Source of the DNA: Verpa conica
Lineage: Eukaryota > Ascomycota > Pezizomycetes > Pezizales > Morchellaceae
Length of the DNA stretch: 64,000 nt
Direction: 5' to 3'
NCBI GenBank assembly: GCA_033030425.1
Contig: JAUFSD010000007.1
Span: 62,001 to 126,000, forward strand
Below are positions 21,919 through 35,100 of this stretch, piece by piece. A program made the position numbers and the translations under genes. Within the stretch, counting starts at the first letter, position 1, and every line of letters starts with the position of its first letter. Below the pieces are notes generated by a model that saw only the letters and a list, made by a program, of their open reading frames with translations, did not search any database and was not told the DNA's origin.

Positions 21919-24900
21919 AGTCTTAGAGTCAATTACGACCAGAAAACGGTGAAAGACCAGACTGTAGGCAGAGGACTCGCGGTTATAGACCAGCAGAGCA
22001 GAATTTTAACGAGATTCGGTGATCGAATCTGGATACAGTTCTAGTCAGTCAAAAAACAAGAATCCGTTGGAAGATAAATACATAGGGCGAGCATAGCCAC
22101 ACCCAGGAACACACATATCATATGTCTCCTCTTAGTTTTTAGATCAATGATCTTACAATGTGCCGCGGCCAAAGTCGTACAAGATAGCCCAATCGTTGTA
22201 AATCCCCTCTATTCTGGAGATACTGCACGTTGCTTACCGAGTTTCCACGGTTTGACCAAAGCAGCCTATGGAAGTTTGCAGCGGATAAAGGGACTAGGAG
22301 TATATATTCCAAACCTCTCGCTTAGATTCTTCTAGTGGTATGATACAAAACCCTCAGAGGATCCAATTCCTAACCTGTCAATGCTATGTAGTTGGCTGCT
22401 GGTACCTTCCTTGTTGGCACTTGTACGGTATTGTACCGTGGACAATTCCCAGGATTAGCAGAGATGCCTTAGCTAACAAGGCTGACAGGAATTCAATCAA
22501 AAGGTCAAGACTGGAATCAACTATGTGTTGGATGTGATGATGATGAGTACAGATGGATACGATCCGAGGGAAAGAGGGGAGCGGGAGGTTGCAGCCATAT
22601 CACGTGACACTTGCGCATTACCCACCGTGACGTCATGTATTCTGCACCTTCTTATCCTCAGCAAAATTCTCTGGTTAACCCACGAATCGCGTTCGAGTTT
22701 CTCACCACAATCTGTGACAGACAAAACTCCCCCCCGAGTACGTAAAAACAGCCGGAATACTCGGATGTTTTTAATCTCCATCTCCTGTGAGTAAACATCT
22801 GATGGTTACACCGGGGATTAATTATATAAAGGCAGCAAACCGCTACAATTAATCCGCAGCCTTAAATAGAATCAACAAGATACTATTTACACAAGACTTG
22901 GCACTCCGGATGAGGTGCCGATTCCAACTGTTCCCTAGATAAGCCAAAGCAGCCACATATATAGTATATAACCGAATCATTTATCCCATTCCAACATAGC
23001 AGAAACGCACCCGTATTACTAACACGAGCTGTTGTCCCTTAATGGAGAGAATGTAAAGCAACATCTCGCATAGTGCCCCTGGAACCCCTGCTGGGAAACA
23101 AGCCGAGGGCTAACGGCCATTGCCCGTCGATCGATGAAAACCGGGGGCACACCCGTCACGAGCTCTTCCACTAGCCCTTACATATGAGTGTTCACCAGAT
23201 TATATAACACAATCGCCCACTTTCGTCAGCCCAAAGAAATTAGGTGTAGGGGGCTTACCGCGGCTATTTTGCATGGTTCAAGATGCAGGGGGCCTATTCT
23301 CAGGTCTTTCTATAATCGGATATCAAGGTAGGAGAAATTCTCTAGCGCTTATACCCGTAGTCTCATAGAGTTTTCGGAGCCAGGCTACAGAAAGATATAC
23401 CCCTAGGCCAAAAGGAACTCTGATTTCCGGTTCTTTCGCCTAGGATCTTTCGCCAATCTCGACAGCTACGGGGAGCCACCCACCAGGGGGCGAGGCCAAC
23501 AAAGTATTGGCAATACTTCTACCTTACTACATACCTATGTTCGCCCATGATTTCCTTTAGGGGTCTATGGAAATAGTAGTTGAGCAACATCTAGCACCAT
23601 GATAGGAAAGAATCTCACTGTTCACTCAAGCTGTGGCAGTGAGTACATACTCACGTAGGCGGCGGTCCCAGGCGCCTGGCTCCGGAAACACTAGGAGACT
23701 GCGGGTAATAAAATTTATAACGGAAATCCCCTTGTTAGTTTGCCATTCCCGGGATCTTTCGTTTCCTTGCTGTCCTCCGTGACTGGGGTGGTAGCTTGGC
23801 TATTTCTAGGTTAACTTAATCTTGCTCTCGGACCAGCTACCGCACTGGGGTGCATGATGGCTATTTTACAGCCTCATAAGAAACATCCTCTATATATTCC
23901 ACCTCCAACTATAATAATAGTAATAAGGATCTGGACTTCCGTACAACCTCTACAAAACCTCTCCTATCTACTAATTTGCAGCCTTGTCCACCTTCTCTTG
24001 CACTACCCCGATAATAACCACTACAAATATCATGTTTTTAAAATGCAGGAAGCCTTATCTTAATTATGGCTTTCACACACCCTCACAGTAAAACACGTCC
24101 CACCTGATGACTCTATTTAAACTGCCGGAACCAGCCGACCCCCATCCGCCCAAGGAGGGAAACACACATAAAGCTTAATAAACCTACCCTGGGCTACATA
24201 CTATGTAGCAGGACTATTCTCTACACTTATTGGTGCATTTTACAATGCCCTATCGCAAGGATAGATAAACTTTGCGTATTCCCCCTTGAAATTCAACTTG
24301 AGGTTTATAGATTTCTCATGACGAGATAGATACCCCAACGTGGATGACACAGCCACATTTTACTACCTTATTACAAATAGCAGAGCTCCAGCAGCTAGAG
24401 TTCCCCTATAGCGTGAGGGGCTAAATGCTGGTAGCCGCTATAGAAGAACCTCGATGCACCTGTACGTAATTTTTGAGAGCGGGTAACGGTTGGCTTACTT
24501 TTTATGGGGATGGCACCCTTTAGCATTTCAAATAAGTGGGTACCTACTACTGCATACTGCGGTGGAATAATACAAGTCGTATGGGAGATACCAGAGCAAG
24601 GCAGCATGACCAATTTGATTGATCTTGATTTCATATCTTTGTCTAATGCGAGGCGTATGATATAGCAAAGTTATTATGCGAACGCCAACTTGCCTGATAG
24701 ACACCACTGCCTACATGACAACGAACCGGGCAGCGGTAGCTTATTTTCTCTGGAGAATGCAGAGGTATACCATCTAAATTCTGCATCAGCCCTCTACTCC
24801 CATCAATTGTGAAGGTATAACCGAGCTTCCCTTATCATACCTCATACATCTCAACTCGAAGTATTCATTCCGAGTGATGCCAAAACCAAGGACATAGACT

Positions 24901-25921
24901 CAAGGAACCAGAAATTCATCTCCTAGAACCCGGCCCCTCATAATCAATTACTTATTGTACATTATGAAGAGCTTCTTATGCCCTAGGTGTAAGTAGAATA
25001 CCGTACTAACATACCGATATGCAATAGGCCAATACCACTTTACACCCTATATATAAACATTCTGGCTTTACCGAAATAGTTATTATAGCCAATGTTAAAC
25101 TTTTTACTCTACCGCCTTTGAAGGCCAGATAAAGATTTAGCTTTTTCAACAAAGCAAGCCTTGTTAACCAAGTGCTCTGGTAGTTATCGCCACTCAGCCT
25201 TTGGAAAACCCTAAACTATTGCGAAGTATAAAAATAAAAGTAACAGGATATAGTAGTTCTTCCCGGAAATCTAGACCCACTACTCCATATATTTATTCAT
25301 TTATTCTAGACCATCATTTATTACACCATTTATAGCATGTGATCAGATGAGATTAGATTAGATATGAACTAACCCTAACCCATACTCTACACTTCTTCCT
25401 GTACTTTATATATCTTAATATATGAGCTTTGTCAGTGTCCTATAAAACACTAGTGTCACCCTACTCTCATTATAGCCAATCACGGAAGAAACTGTTGTGG
25501 GGTAGTTGCATCACAACCTATCACTCTAATATTGCTCCCACCAGGTACTTTTTTTTGTTTATTCCCAAGCAAATAGCTCTCAATTAAGACAAAATCGAGG
25601 AGCCCACATGAACTACTCGCAAAGAAACAATACTAGACTTCAACCAGCCCACTTCTAAAAGCACAAGACTTTTCAAACCAATTTCTTATGAACATCATGC
25701 TCATGGAACTATCAGCATAGCATATTAAATTCTTTTCTACATTACTAGTAAATTCTATTAATTATTAACAATTTTAATCTCCTTTAAGAATAATAACCTT
25801 TTCCCAGCGCATTAATCCTAAACCACCCTATACCCAAGAAATCAACCACTAGCCCTATACTATGTAGAAAGAAAAAAGCAGAATAACTCCAATAAGGGGC
25901 TCCCCAGAAAGTTAGGACCAA
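21919..25921. other. Intergenic, 4 kb, gene-poor
   Basis: No ORF in this stretch has coding character. The first ~250 bp must hold the glycosyltransferase promoter. The rest is AT-rich with many stops in all frames. A two-unit TAACCC run near 25369 is too short to call telomeric. No transposon ends were recognised. Confidence 0.55.
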
Positions 25922-28900
25922 TCAAGGCACCTTGCTCTTAAGAGTACTCGTAGATGAGTTTTGAGAAACATATTCATGAGGGAATTCCACTTGTCCAACA
26001 AGGCTTTCAGCCATCCTACGGAAGAATCAATATTAGTTTACCACGACCCCCCCCTATCAAGATTTATGCACCACATACCGTATTAGTTTCTGCAAGTCGG
26101 CGTACAAGATCGAAGTCGCAACTTGCATCACTGCAAATGCCATATACCTACAACCCCATAAAGTCAGTAACGCAGCGAGATTACCCTCCCAACTAGATCA
26201 CTCACCCTGGTTCCTTCAAGTGGTTCAATCCCAAGATCTGCGGATCTCTTTCCTCCAGCTCTTTAGAAAGTCGATAAGGCTCCGGAACAGTCAAGAAGGG
26301 TGGTAAAGGCCGGGCATCCCCAAGACTTGTCGACAATAAACACAACAAGCTTGTTACTTGATGCGACTTAACATCAACGGTCTTTAGGAGTGCCGAAAGG
26401 TCACGGACCCAGGCTTGATTACTGCTCGATTGGTGGGTGAATGTTTTTGAAGCGTACGAGATTATCGCAAGGTAGTTTGTAATGCTATCTTTGTTAGTTT
26501 ATACTGCTAAACTAGCGATAGTGGAAAAAAAACCACAACTCACCTAGCACAAGACTCAATTATAGTATCATATTGCTCCTTTGGAAACCTCCCCCTTAAG
26601 CTCGGCTCGAATACTGTAAATGCTGAATTCTTCCTCAGTGAATCAAGGATGATAATACTCTCGGTCATAAGCTTGACTCGTCGTTTCTCATACTCATGGC
26701 CATGGCTTTTCCTAGAGGTGGGATCTCCTTCAGTCCCATCTATCCGCATCCTAACAATCGATATGACGTTTGTGTAGCTCCTAGCAAGGAGATAAAGTGC
26801 ACAAGATACGTCTTTTCGAATCAAGGATCGTGTTGAAGTAGGGTAAGGGAATATCGTGAAGAAGAATGCGACACCGAGGCCACCAAGAGTGACCAGAAGA
26901 CCTACACCTAATTAGACTAACGGCTTATGGAAGGGGTTAGGGCCACTTACGGTAGGGGCCGATAAAGTTAACGCTGAGTACAGGCTGGCCAGATGCCTCT
27001 GAAGCAACCTTACCAATCTTGCGGACTTGGAGTTCATAACCTTTGGAATTTGTATTAGTATGATTGCGTATCCTTAGGAGATTAGGCGCCTACCAATTAT
27101 CATGATTTGTGTTACCATTGCTGTAAAAACACTCTGAATGGTTTGAGGCATCTTGATAATGAAATAGAATTCTATCCTTGTTAGTGCCTATTCGGGTAAA
27201 GAGTTGGTTTAATCTTACGGAGTGAGACAAAAAACCATAGAAACACGATTACGCCTCTAAGATTTGATTAAGCTAGGGTCAGCAGGAGGTATTGGCATAA
27301 CGTTAAGTAGTAGGAAGAACATACGCAGTACGACCATCAACGATGTACCAATTAATAAAAGCAAAAATCATCGCTATAGTAGTCCCTACAATTCTCCCCG
27401 CAAATCCTATAAGCTTCAGGTTGTTAGAAAGTCCTCTCAGTCTTAGGAAGAGATTACTGAAACTTACTGAAGCCCCAGATGTAGGAGACATCCCGATAGC
27501 AATCACGATCATTGCCCAGACAAGCCTTTTCTCAATGAAGAAGAGATAACTCCCCTGGAAAAATGCCGGGAGAGCAGCAACAAGAGTAGCACAAGCAACT
27601 CTCAAGCCAAAGGTGGATTCACTACTACGGAAGATTTCACCAAAGAACGCAAGGAAGTTGCCTAATCTCTGCATCGAGCCTGAAGCCGGAAGATGCTCCG
27701 GGTCTTTCAATGCCCCGATATTTTGGGAGCCAGAGCTCCTTGTTCCTCCAAAATCACAGACATCCACAACATCATCTTTTCCATCGTTCGAGAAGATCCA
27801 CTTCCTAAGTCGCTTGGAGTTCGGATACACTAGGCGTCTACGGTCGAGGGTGCCCTCCTGTTTTTTGGCTTCGGCGAAACTTGCAAGGGCGAGAAGAGAC
27901 TATGCTGCGTTGTAGAGGAGGTATTCCATGAACAGAACCAGATAGAGTTGACTTCGGTGAGCGTTATCCAGTGTTCCTGCGGCTTCCTCTTTCGCAATCG
28001 TTGCTGATATGGAGTCCTCGGTCGGAGAGCCCTGCGTACTGAAGTATTTCTTAACATCGCCAGTCCTCGTGCTATAAAACTCTTGGACCTTTTCCTCGAG
28101 TATTTGATTGTAGCCTAGATCACCGGGAGCTCGCACCCCGCTCTCCTCGTCACCCTTCTTCTTTTTGGGTGAAGGCTTCAGCTGTAGGAGAAGTAGAGTA
28201 TGTTCTATTGCCTCATCGCACATGCCCACGACCAGTTCATAAGGCTGGTGTAAAGTTCTCATCACTTCAGAGAATTGCTCCTTTCCTTTACATTCCCCAT
28301 CTTCAGCGACAGCAGCCCTTTCCACCCCACGGTCGAAAATGTCCAAAATAGCCGTCATGCCCTGGAGCGGAAGAAGGGTAGCATGAATCAGAGCGAACAC
28401 CTCCCTCAAATCGGCGGTAGTATAATAACCGCATGCGATCTCCCGCTTTGCCATAGGTAACTCGAGTGACAATTTCGCAAACAGGTCGGAGTGGGTCTTT
28501 TGTAGTACAGCAAGTTTTCGTATCGGAATCGGCGCCTTTTTTTTACCGGAATGCTTTCCATCGGACTCCTCCGGTTTGTGTGAATTATACGCCGATAAAG
28601 ACTCGTGTTGCTGTAGGAAGTTTTTCTATAGGACATAAGTAGCTATTACGGGCCCTAAAGGGTGGTCTCCCCCGGTGATAAATACCTGTTCGTTTAACAG
28701 AGCCTTAGATACCTGCAAATACCCACCCAAAATCTTCCACCAAACCTGCCTACAATTCATTGGAACGATAAACAACCCGACACACAACGAGATTGCAAAT
28801 CCTGTTAGGAAAGCCTTGATCAATAAAACAACAGTACTAATCGCTCTAGGCATAGTGAGTATAGCGCCATTTGTGTAGACGACAGAAATCAGAATTGTAT

Positions 28901-29517
28901 ATATGATGACGGGGATCGCTAGCTGCGGTGCCTTTGCACGGAAAACATTGACAAGCCAGATATTGGCGAATAGCCAAACAGCCGAAACAGCGGCAGCAGA
29001 GCTATTGTACGGGTTACCGGGTGCAGATGGGTTATTTGCACGAGCGCGTGTCGCAGTCCAGACGCCAAAGAGGGTTGATGCGGCTGCTATACAAACAGCA
29101 ATCTATTGATCATAAGATCGGAAGATTAGATTAAAAGCCCTTGATGCGTTGTACAAAGGGCTTGGAACAATATATACACACAGAGTTTTGAATAGTCAAC
29201 TGAATTAGTTTAGCCCGAGGCAATATGCATAACGATAGACTTGCGATAATCGTGACAAGGTAGCCCATAGTACCGTATGTTTTCGCGATAGCGTCCGACT
29301 GGTACATTGCGGTGAAGATTGTTGGAGGAAGCCCACCCCTATGATGTTACACGGTTAGCAGCTGTCCATTGCGCAAGTATGGGAGATTTGCATACTTTGC
29401 CATCATAATTAGAGTGCCCGTGTCCAAACCCAGCTTGCCCCATAACATCACCAGCTTGGACGGCTTCTTTGGGCCAGCATTGCTGCTGGGCTTCTCGGGC
29501 TGATCCGCCGCAGACAT
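25922..29517 (-). pseudogene. ArAE/DUF2421-family membrane transporter gene, 12 exons, with nonsense codon and frameshift
   Basis: Exons (minus): 29517-29396, 29338-29182, 29102-28686, 28625-27468, 27413-27325, 27256-27219, 27171-27094, 27040-26951, 26908-26544, 26484-26206, 26147-26079, 26015-25922. The ~984 codons match the fungal fusaric-acid-resistance-like / aromatic-acid-exporter family. That means an N-terminal multi-TM half (GLPPTIFTAMYQSDAIAKTY; LIKAFLTGFAISLCVGLFIV), a cytoplasmic middle (LPMAKREIACGYY), a second TM half (KRLVWAMIVIAIGMSPTSGA; FAGRIVGTTIAMIFAFINWY) and a C-terminal DUF2421-like part (FFFTIFPYP). Every splice phase fits. Two lesions break it: an in-frame TAG at 27900-27902 (codon ~474), and one extra G in the GGG at 26880-26882 that shifts frame between LLVTLGG and LGVAFFF. 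Expected role: plasma-membrane export of aromatic or toxic compounds. Either a young pseudogene or sequence errors. Confidence 0.82.
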
Positions 29518-30062
29518 ATTGCGGGAAATGTTTGGACGCGATAAAATTCAGTGTATAGTCTATAGTCTAGAAGCAATGCGAGGGGCACTTTCTTTATAAA
29601 CGCGTTGAGATACCCAGGGTTATAAACGCTTGAATCCGAAGAAGGTACTCGGAATCCGAAGGGGGGGGGTCTGTTCCTGGTCGGAATCCGAGAGTCTCTC
29701 GGGCTTACAGCTGACGCAAGTTAACAGCAGGACCGTGAGGGGGCCAAGAGAGCCAAGACCGCATAATTCCTGCTATTGGCCCCAATTCCCGGGTGCCGAT
29801 TACTGATCATTTGGCGGTGATCCCTTTTCAAGGTCTAGATGCCGACAAGAGACAGGTGCAGGTGCTGGAATAGGAAAAACGTTTATACGTATAGATACTA
29901 GTACATGCAGCTAGATACATTCATATGGAGAAGTTCGGAACCCATCGATCACGTACATCAGCCACCTTGGGTTAAATACTATAAATTATATCTTATGGAG
30001 GTATTTATTAAGAACTCCAAAACTCCCCGCAAGCAGACCCGGCCCTGATATTTACTACATTT
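29518..30062. other. Intergenic; promoter of the ArAE gene
   Basis: Lies between the 3' end of the sugar transporter gene and the start of the ArAE gene, both minus strand. It holds the CGG-N3-CCG cluster and a nine-G run at 29661-29669. No ORF. Confidence 0.6.
29631..29690 (-). promoter_or_regulatory. Cluster of CGG-N3-CCG inverted repeats (Zn2Cys6-type sites)
   Basis: CGGAATCCG occurs at 29650-29658 and 29682-29690, 32 bp apart (about three helical turns). A degenerate copy (TGAATCCGA) starts at 29631. They lie ~115-175 bp upstream of the ArAE start codon. Inverted CGG half-sites with short spacers are typical targets of fungal binuclear zinc-cluster activators, which often control drug and aromatic-acid exporters. 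The identity of the regulator is unknown. Confidence 0.55.
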
Positions 30063-32148
30063 TTACAGCTTCGAAACAACTGCCGTTTCGTATGCTTCTT
30101 CCCCACCCTCCACCGATCCAGCAACCCCTTGATACATGATACCATGGCCCGTTACGAGTATCACGTGCTTCAACAGGGACCTCTGCTTTGGGTTCGGCGA
30201 CTTGAATATCTCATTAATCTCCTCCAGGGTCCTGTTTTTGGTCTCGACAAAACTATCATCATGTTAGTGATTGCGGGGGTAGTTTAACCGAAATGAGGGT
30301 GCTTACAAAAAGTAAATGAGAACGAGCTCAAGCGTGTCCCAGACGATAAAGATAAAGCAAAAGCCCCAATTGATCTTGTCGATTATAGTCGCCATACCGT
30401 ACGTGTTGAAGATTACCGCGATGTTCACAAAGAAGTTGTACATGCCCATTCCTTTTGCTCGAGTCTCGTATGACAAGCACTCTACAGGATAAAGCATCTG
30501 TAGCGGTGTATATGCGAACGCGTGCGTGATACCGAATAGATAAATAAAAGCAATCACCCCACGACTACCATTGTGGTTCGTGTTTTCCTCTTTGCCGTAG
30601 AATGTTGAGAGAATGCTTATCACAGTCCACCACACAATAAATAGGGATGTCCCTATTAGGAGCATTGGACGGCGGCCAACACGGTCAACTAAGAAAGCAC
30701 CCGTGGCGGCTACGGAAAATTGAAGCACCATAAGGATTGCATTGAGCATGAGTTGTGTCCTTTCCTCAACGACCCCAATGTTTTTAAGCAACACTGGCAT
30801 AAAATGGGTAACGGCACCATTTCCAGACCACTGCAGCTATTAGCTTAGTCCCCCTCAAAGAAAGATATACAAGATATAGCATACCTGAGAAGAAAAGGCC
30901 ATACCGATAACACAGACCATTCTCCATTTAGCGGATTTTGTGTTGTATAGCTCCGAATAGTCCCACCATCGCTTGTCAGAACCTGAAATTACAATCTCCT
31001 CAAGCATTTCTTTATAAGAAAGAAGCACTATAGGTGATTTACGATTTCCCTCGCCGTGGTACATTGTCATAACCTTGATTGCCTCTTCACAGCGATCGTT
31101 TGAAACGAGCTATCCAATATGAGTTAGATAAGCTGAACATAACAGTAGAGGAATAGAAAAAGTCCAACATACCCATCGTGGGGTTTCTGGGCACCAAAGG
31201 CATGAAAGCAAGAGAGTTCCAGATGCAATAAGTTGAAGCCATATCGGAACTCGCCATGCTTTTTCCGACTTAAACGTATCAGTCCCATACATCGTCCATG
31301 TTGCTGCAATCTATAAAGAGGGTAATAAGGCAGAGTCAGCCACACATTCTTGTCTCAACCCTCGAAAGTCACCATTTAGATAATTGTAACTTTACCCCGC
31401 CAACAAAGTACCAAGTATTATAGAGCCCCGTCAATGTTCCTCTCCAGGCTGGGTGTGCTATTTCAGCTACATAGGTCGGACCAGCCGTCATCAAGATAGC
31501 AGCACCAAAGCCCAGTACCAGTCTACCCATCATAAACTGAATATGTGTTGTCGAGGTAGCTTGGACACAAGTGCCTATAATTGTTACCGTAGCACCGGTA
31601 AACAAGCCCCATCTTCGTCCCCAGCCATCTACCAAAGGCCCACAGATGAAACAGCCAATTAAATGACCGATCGAGTAAACCACAAACACTATTCCAGTGC
31701 TAGACCCAAGAGATTCCATTTTAAAATATCTAAATCCGAGAGTCAAAAAATTAGAGAATAAAATCCACTTCAATGAATTATGGGCAAACCTTTGGTATTC
31801 CCCCATGGCATTGATCCCTCCCAATACAGATCCATCATAACCATTAATCCATGATGATAAGAACGCCACAAATAGGAAATAGTAGAGCTTTGCCATAGGC
31901 CTCGTCCATGGGCTCGGCTTCTGCGCTAATAAAGCTTTTGTAAAACCAACATGGGAAACAGATCTGATGTACTGTTGGTCGCTCGATAATGGAACCGTTA
32001 AAGAAGGGAAGGAACCGGACCATGAGGACTGAGCTGGCTCCGTTACATTCGTTTCTTGTGGCATGACTCCGTCCATATCAAAATTCTCGACATGACGTTG
32101 AAATTGCGGTGCTTCTCCATTCCCGTGAGTGGATGGGTCCAGCGCCAT
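30063..32148 (-). CDS. MFS sugar transporter (lactose-permease/hexose type), 591 aa, six exons
   Basis: Exons: 32148-31790, 31729-31396, 31310-31173, 31109-30885, 30836-30307, 30252-30063; all phases fit. Sugar-porter signatures are present: FLSSWINGYDGSVLGGINAM in the first TM, DGWGRRWG and DRVGRRPML loop motifs, PETPRW before the central loop, and a late VETKNRTLEEINEIF close to the PETKGRTLEE consensus. The stretch SYETRAKGMGMYNFFVNIAV is characteristic of the LAC12-like subgroup that imports lactose, cellobiose or related sugars. Twelve TMs are expected at the plasma membrane. A role in taking up sugars released by the nearby endoglucanase is a guess. Intact. Confidence 0.9.
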
Positions 32149-35100
32149 CGCTGGATGAAGGGAAAAGGTTGACCAGTGGAGGGAGTGAGAGACTACTAAA
32201 TGAGCCCTTACTTGGGAGGGCGTCGCGCAATTATTCGAATTATATTTACCGTTAACCTGGGACTCCAGGAACAGAGAACCATAACGATGATCACGTACAA
32301 GTAGACAGGTTGGGGATGGTGGTGGGTACCATAGCGAATATCAACAAATATTTGCGGGCAAGCCAGGGTGAATTTCCAGAGTATAGGGATTAGCCATGGG
32401 GGGGTGCATGGAATCAATAATTGGGGAATCCCTCACCCTTGTGCATATGCATACACATAGATACCCATGCCTCTCCAACTCCCATTATGTGGCATCGCTT
32501 ATGCTGCCCCGCGTTGATGTTACCAAGATGATTTAAATGCTTTCCCATTACTGGCCTTGTTTCGAGATGATGCAGGCCAGAAGCCCGCAGCTGCGACAAA
32601 ATATCAACTCGTGAGGGCACAACACCTGCTCTCCGAATCCAAAAGAAATATCGCACACGAAGGAACAGGATACTTACTACTCCCCGGTTCATACTCACCG
32701 CCTCCCCGGAAATACACCACATGGTAAAGACAAGGGGATTTAGGCGGCGCACGGCCTCGTGTGGGTGCAAACACCCCTTTCCTGTACTTTCCCCAATGAT
32801 ATGCCTGAATAGTTAATAATTAGGATCGGAACCCACCTTTCCGGCCTTGGGGAGTTAATAAGTGTAACAGCATCGATCGACCCACCATGACAGTACTTGG
32901 CAATCATGCCAGGTTTTATACCAGTTTCATGGCATACTGTTCATATGGCAAGATTAGTTTCCAGGAGTACTGCCTACTTGGCATAAATAAAACTACGAGT
33001 ATATACTACTTGTGGAAGGAACGGTCTTTCCACCGACACAACATGCGTCGCCGACCTCAACCATCTACCAACACCAATAGCGACATCGTACGAATCAGTA
33101 TTATCTCATGATTCTAGCTCAAATATCCGCGTAACGAGTCGACGCCACCAAGTGCTTGAGTTCAGCACACGTACAGCGCTACTTATCTACACCGTCACCA
33201 TGATTCACGGTGGTCTTTGAAATTCTTCAAGGGCAATCCAAGCATTATCACGTTGTGCCGAGGGTACCGAAGCCCTTACCAGAGGGTGCGTGCATCCAGA
33301 AACCAGAGTGGCAGTCTCAGTTCCCAACCGTTTTTCGAACCAGCAGAGACTTATGCCATCTCAATCGGATTCCCTTCCAATTCTGAAGCGGCTTTGATTC
33401 TAGGCGCCCGGCCGGTGACCTTGGGATACGGTTTTTTCCACTAGCATGTCTTGGACGCGTTGATTTTTTCTCTGAACCCTTGTAACAGTCAGCTTGCACA
33501 AGGCTACTGGCCTTAAGACGTCCAAACAAAGTGTGGCTAGTGGGCTACTCGAGACGACCATCGGGAGATCCCCCAGCAGCAAATACTCTTCTGGTAGCTA
33601 GGCCCTTGTAGTTGCTGTGCAGCACAGTGAGTATGGGGGCTAATAGGTATTCTCCTGTCTAGGCAGGGATAAAGGCTTTACAGATTATGATTTGGCTTCT
33701 CCCCTCCTATACAATTAACAGGCCCATAATAATGGACTTTTGTCTTGGGGGGAAAGCCTAGGCGGGCTATGCCCTCTCTTCTTCAAGGTACTAAGCCTAC
33801 ACATCGATTCCCGGTCCCCGGCCTTCGCTACGGAATAGATGAGTCGGAACCAATACCACTGAAATCTAGTATCTAAATATATATGTACCTCTTTATTTGG
33901 AACGAATGGTGTTTGCCACTATAGGGGTACTCTGGCGAGTGGTGGTGACAATCCTGACCAGGTGCTTTGATGATTAAAAGTAATTTGGATTCTAGCGGCA
34001 GGTGTATCGCTACCTGCATCGTGATATGAGATGAGGGGAAAAAAAATCTTTTCCATACCACTTTAAGACATCCATGTCTCACATCAGACTACTAATAACC
34101 GCACAATAGGCGTCGAAGCTTGGTATTAACTCTAAATTCTTAGGATATAGCAAAAAGGCCGTCATCATACACAATTAAATTTATTAAAAAAAATTACCTT
34201 CTTACTGCTTAGCCTTGGGTGGGTCTGGATATAAAAAAAGAGGAATTTGTAATAGCAATAACCACTAATTAGCGGTTAAAGGCTACTCACTAGTTCACAC
34301 AGTTAAGGAGTCGGCAAAATTGCAAGCGAGTTCTTCCTGAGACACCTAGATCAATTTTGCGTGGCTTGTGCATGAAACCATGGCCTGTGTGGCTGTTGAG
34401 AATGCTGAATATCCCGATGCTGTTTCCCGGCACCCGATGATGTCTTAAAGTGCCGCATGGGAGGGCACGTTTTCTCTCCAAGAACTCTTCATGCGGGGGG
34501 GGGGGGTGTTAGTCGCACTCCTATCTCATATCCGTTATATTGTTGAGTCGTTGGAAAAAACCGATCAACACTTAGACCCTGGAAAAGCCACCCAACTTTA
34601 AAAGAACTCCTAGTGCTCCAAGTTCCGGGCTCGGATTATAGAACCTGTCTGTCACTGTCACATCGGTTTCGGCTCAGCTACTCCGGCACTGGAATCTCTA
34701 ACCTCCGATCCCAAAATGAGACTAATCACATATCAAGTCCTCCCCCCATGTATATCTTTAAGTAATAATTACCGCCTCGAAGGTCTTTGCAGAGCTTGGA
34801 ACTTCCTTGTACTCCCTTCGTGGAACCTTGAACTCGGTTTCTGAGCCAAGCTCGGATAACGAACATTTACCCCACATCATATCATTTGGCGATCAGAGCG
34901 ACACAATTTATTGTTACTCACCAAATCTTTTTAATACCCCTCTCAAAGTACCAGGAAGTCTCAACTACTAGCCTCTTTTCTTTTTTTTCCTTTTCCTTTT
35001 TCTCATTAATTACACGAGTCTCAACTAGCAGTTGTGTGACTTGTAGTACTATATTCTTGTAGTTAGCTCTGCATATCGTGTTCCGAGACTAGCATATATA

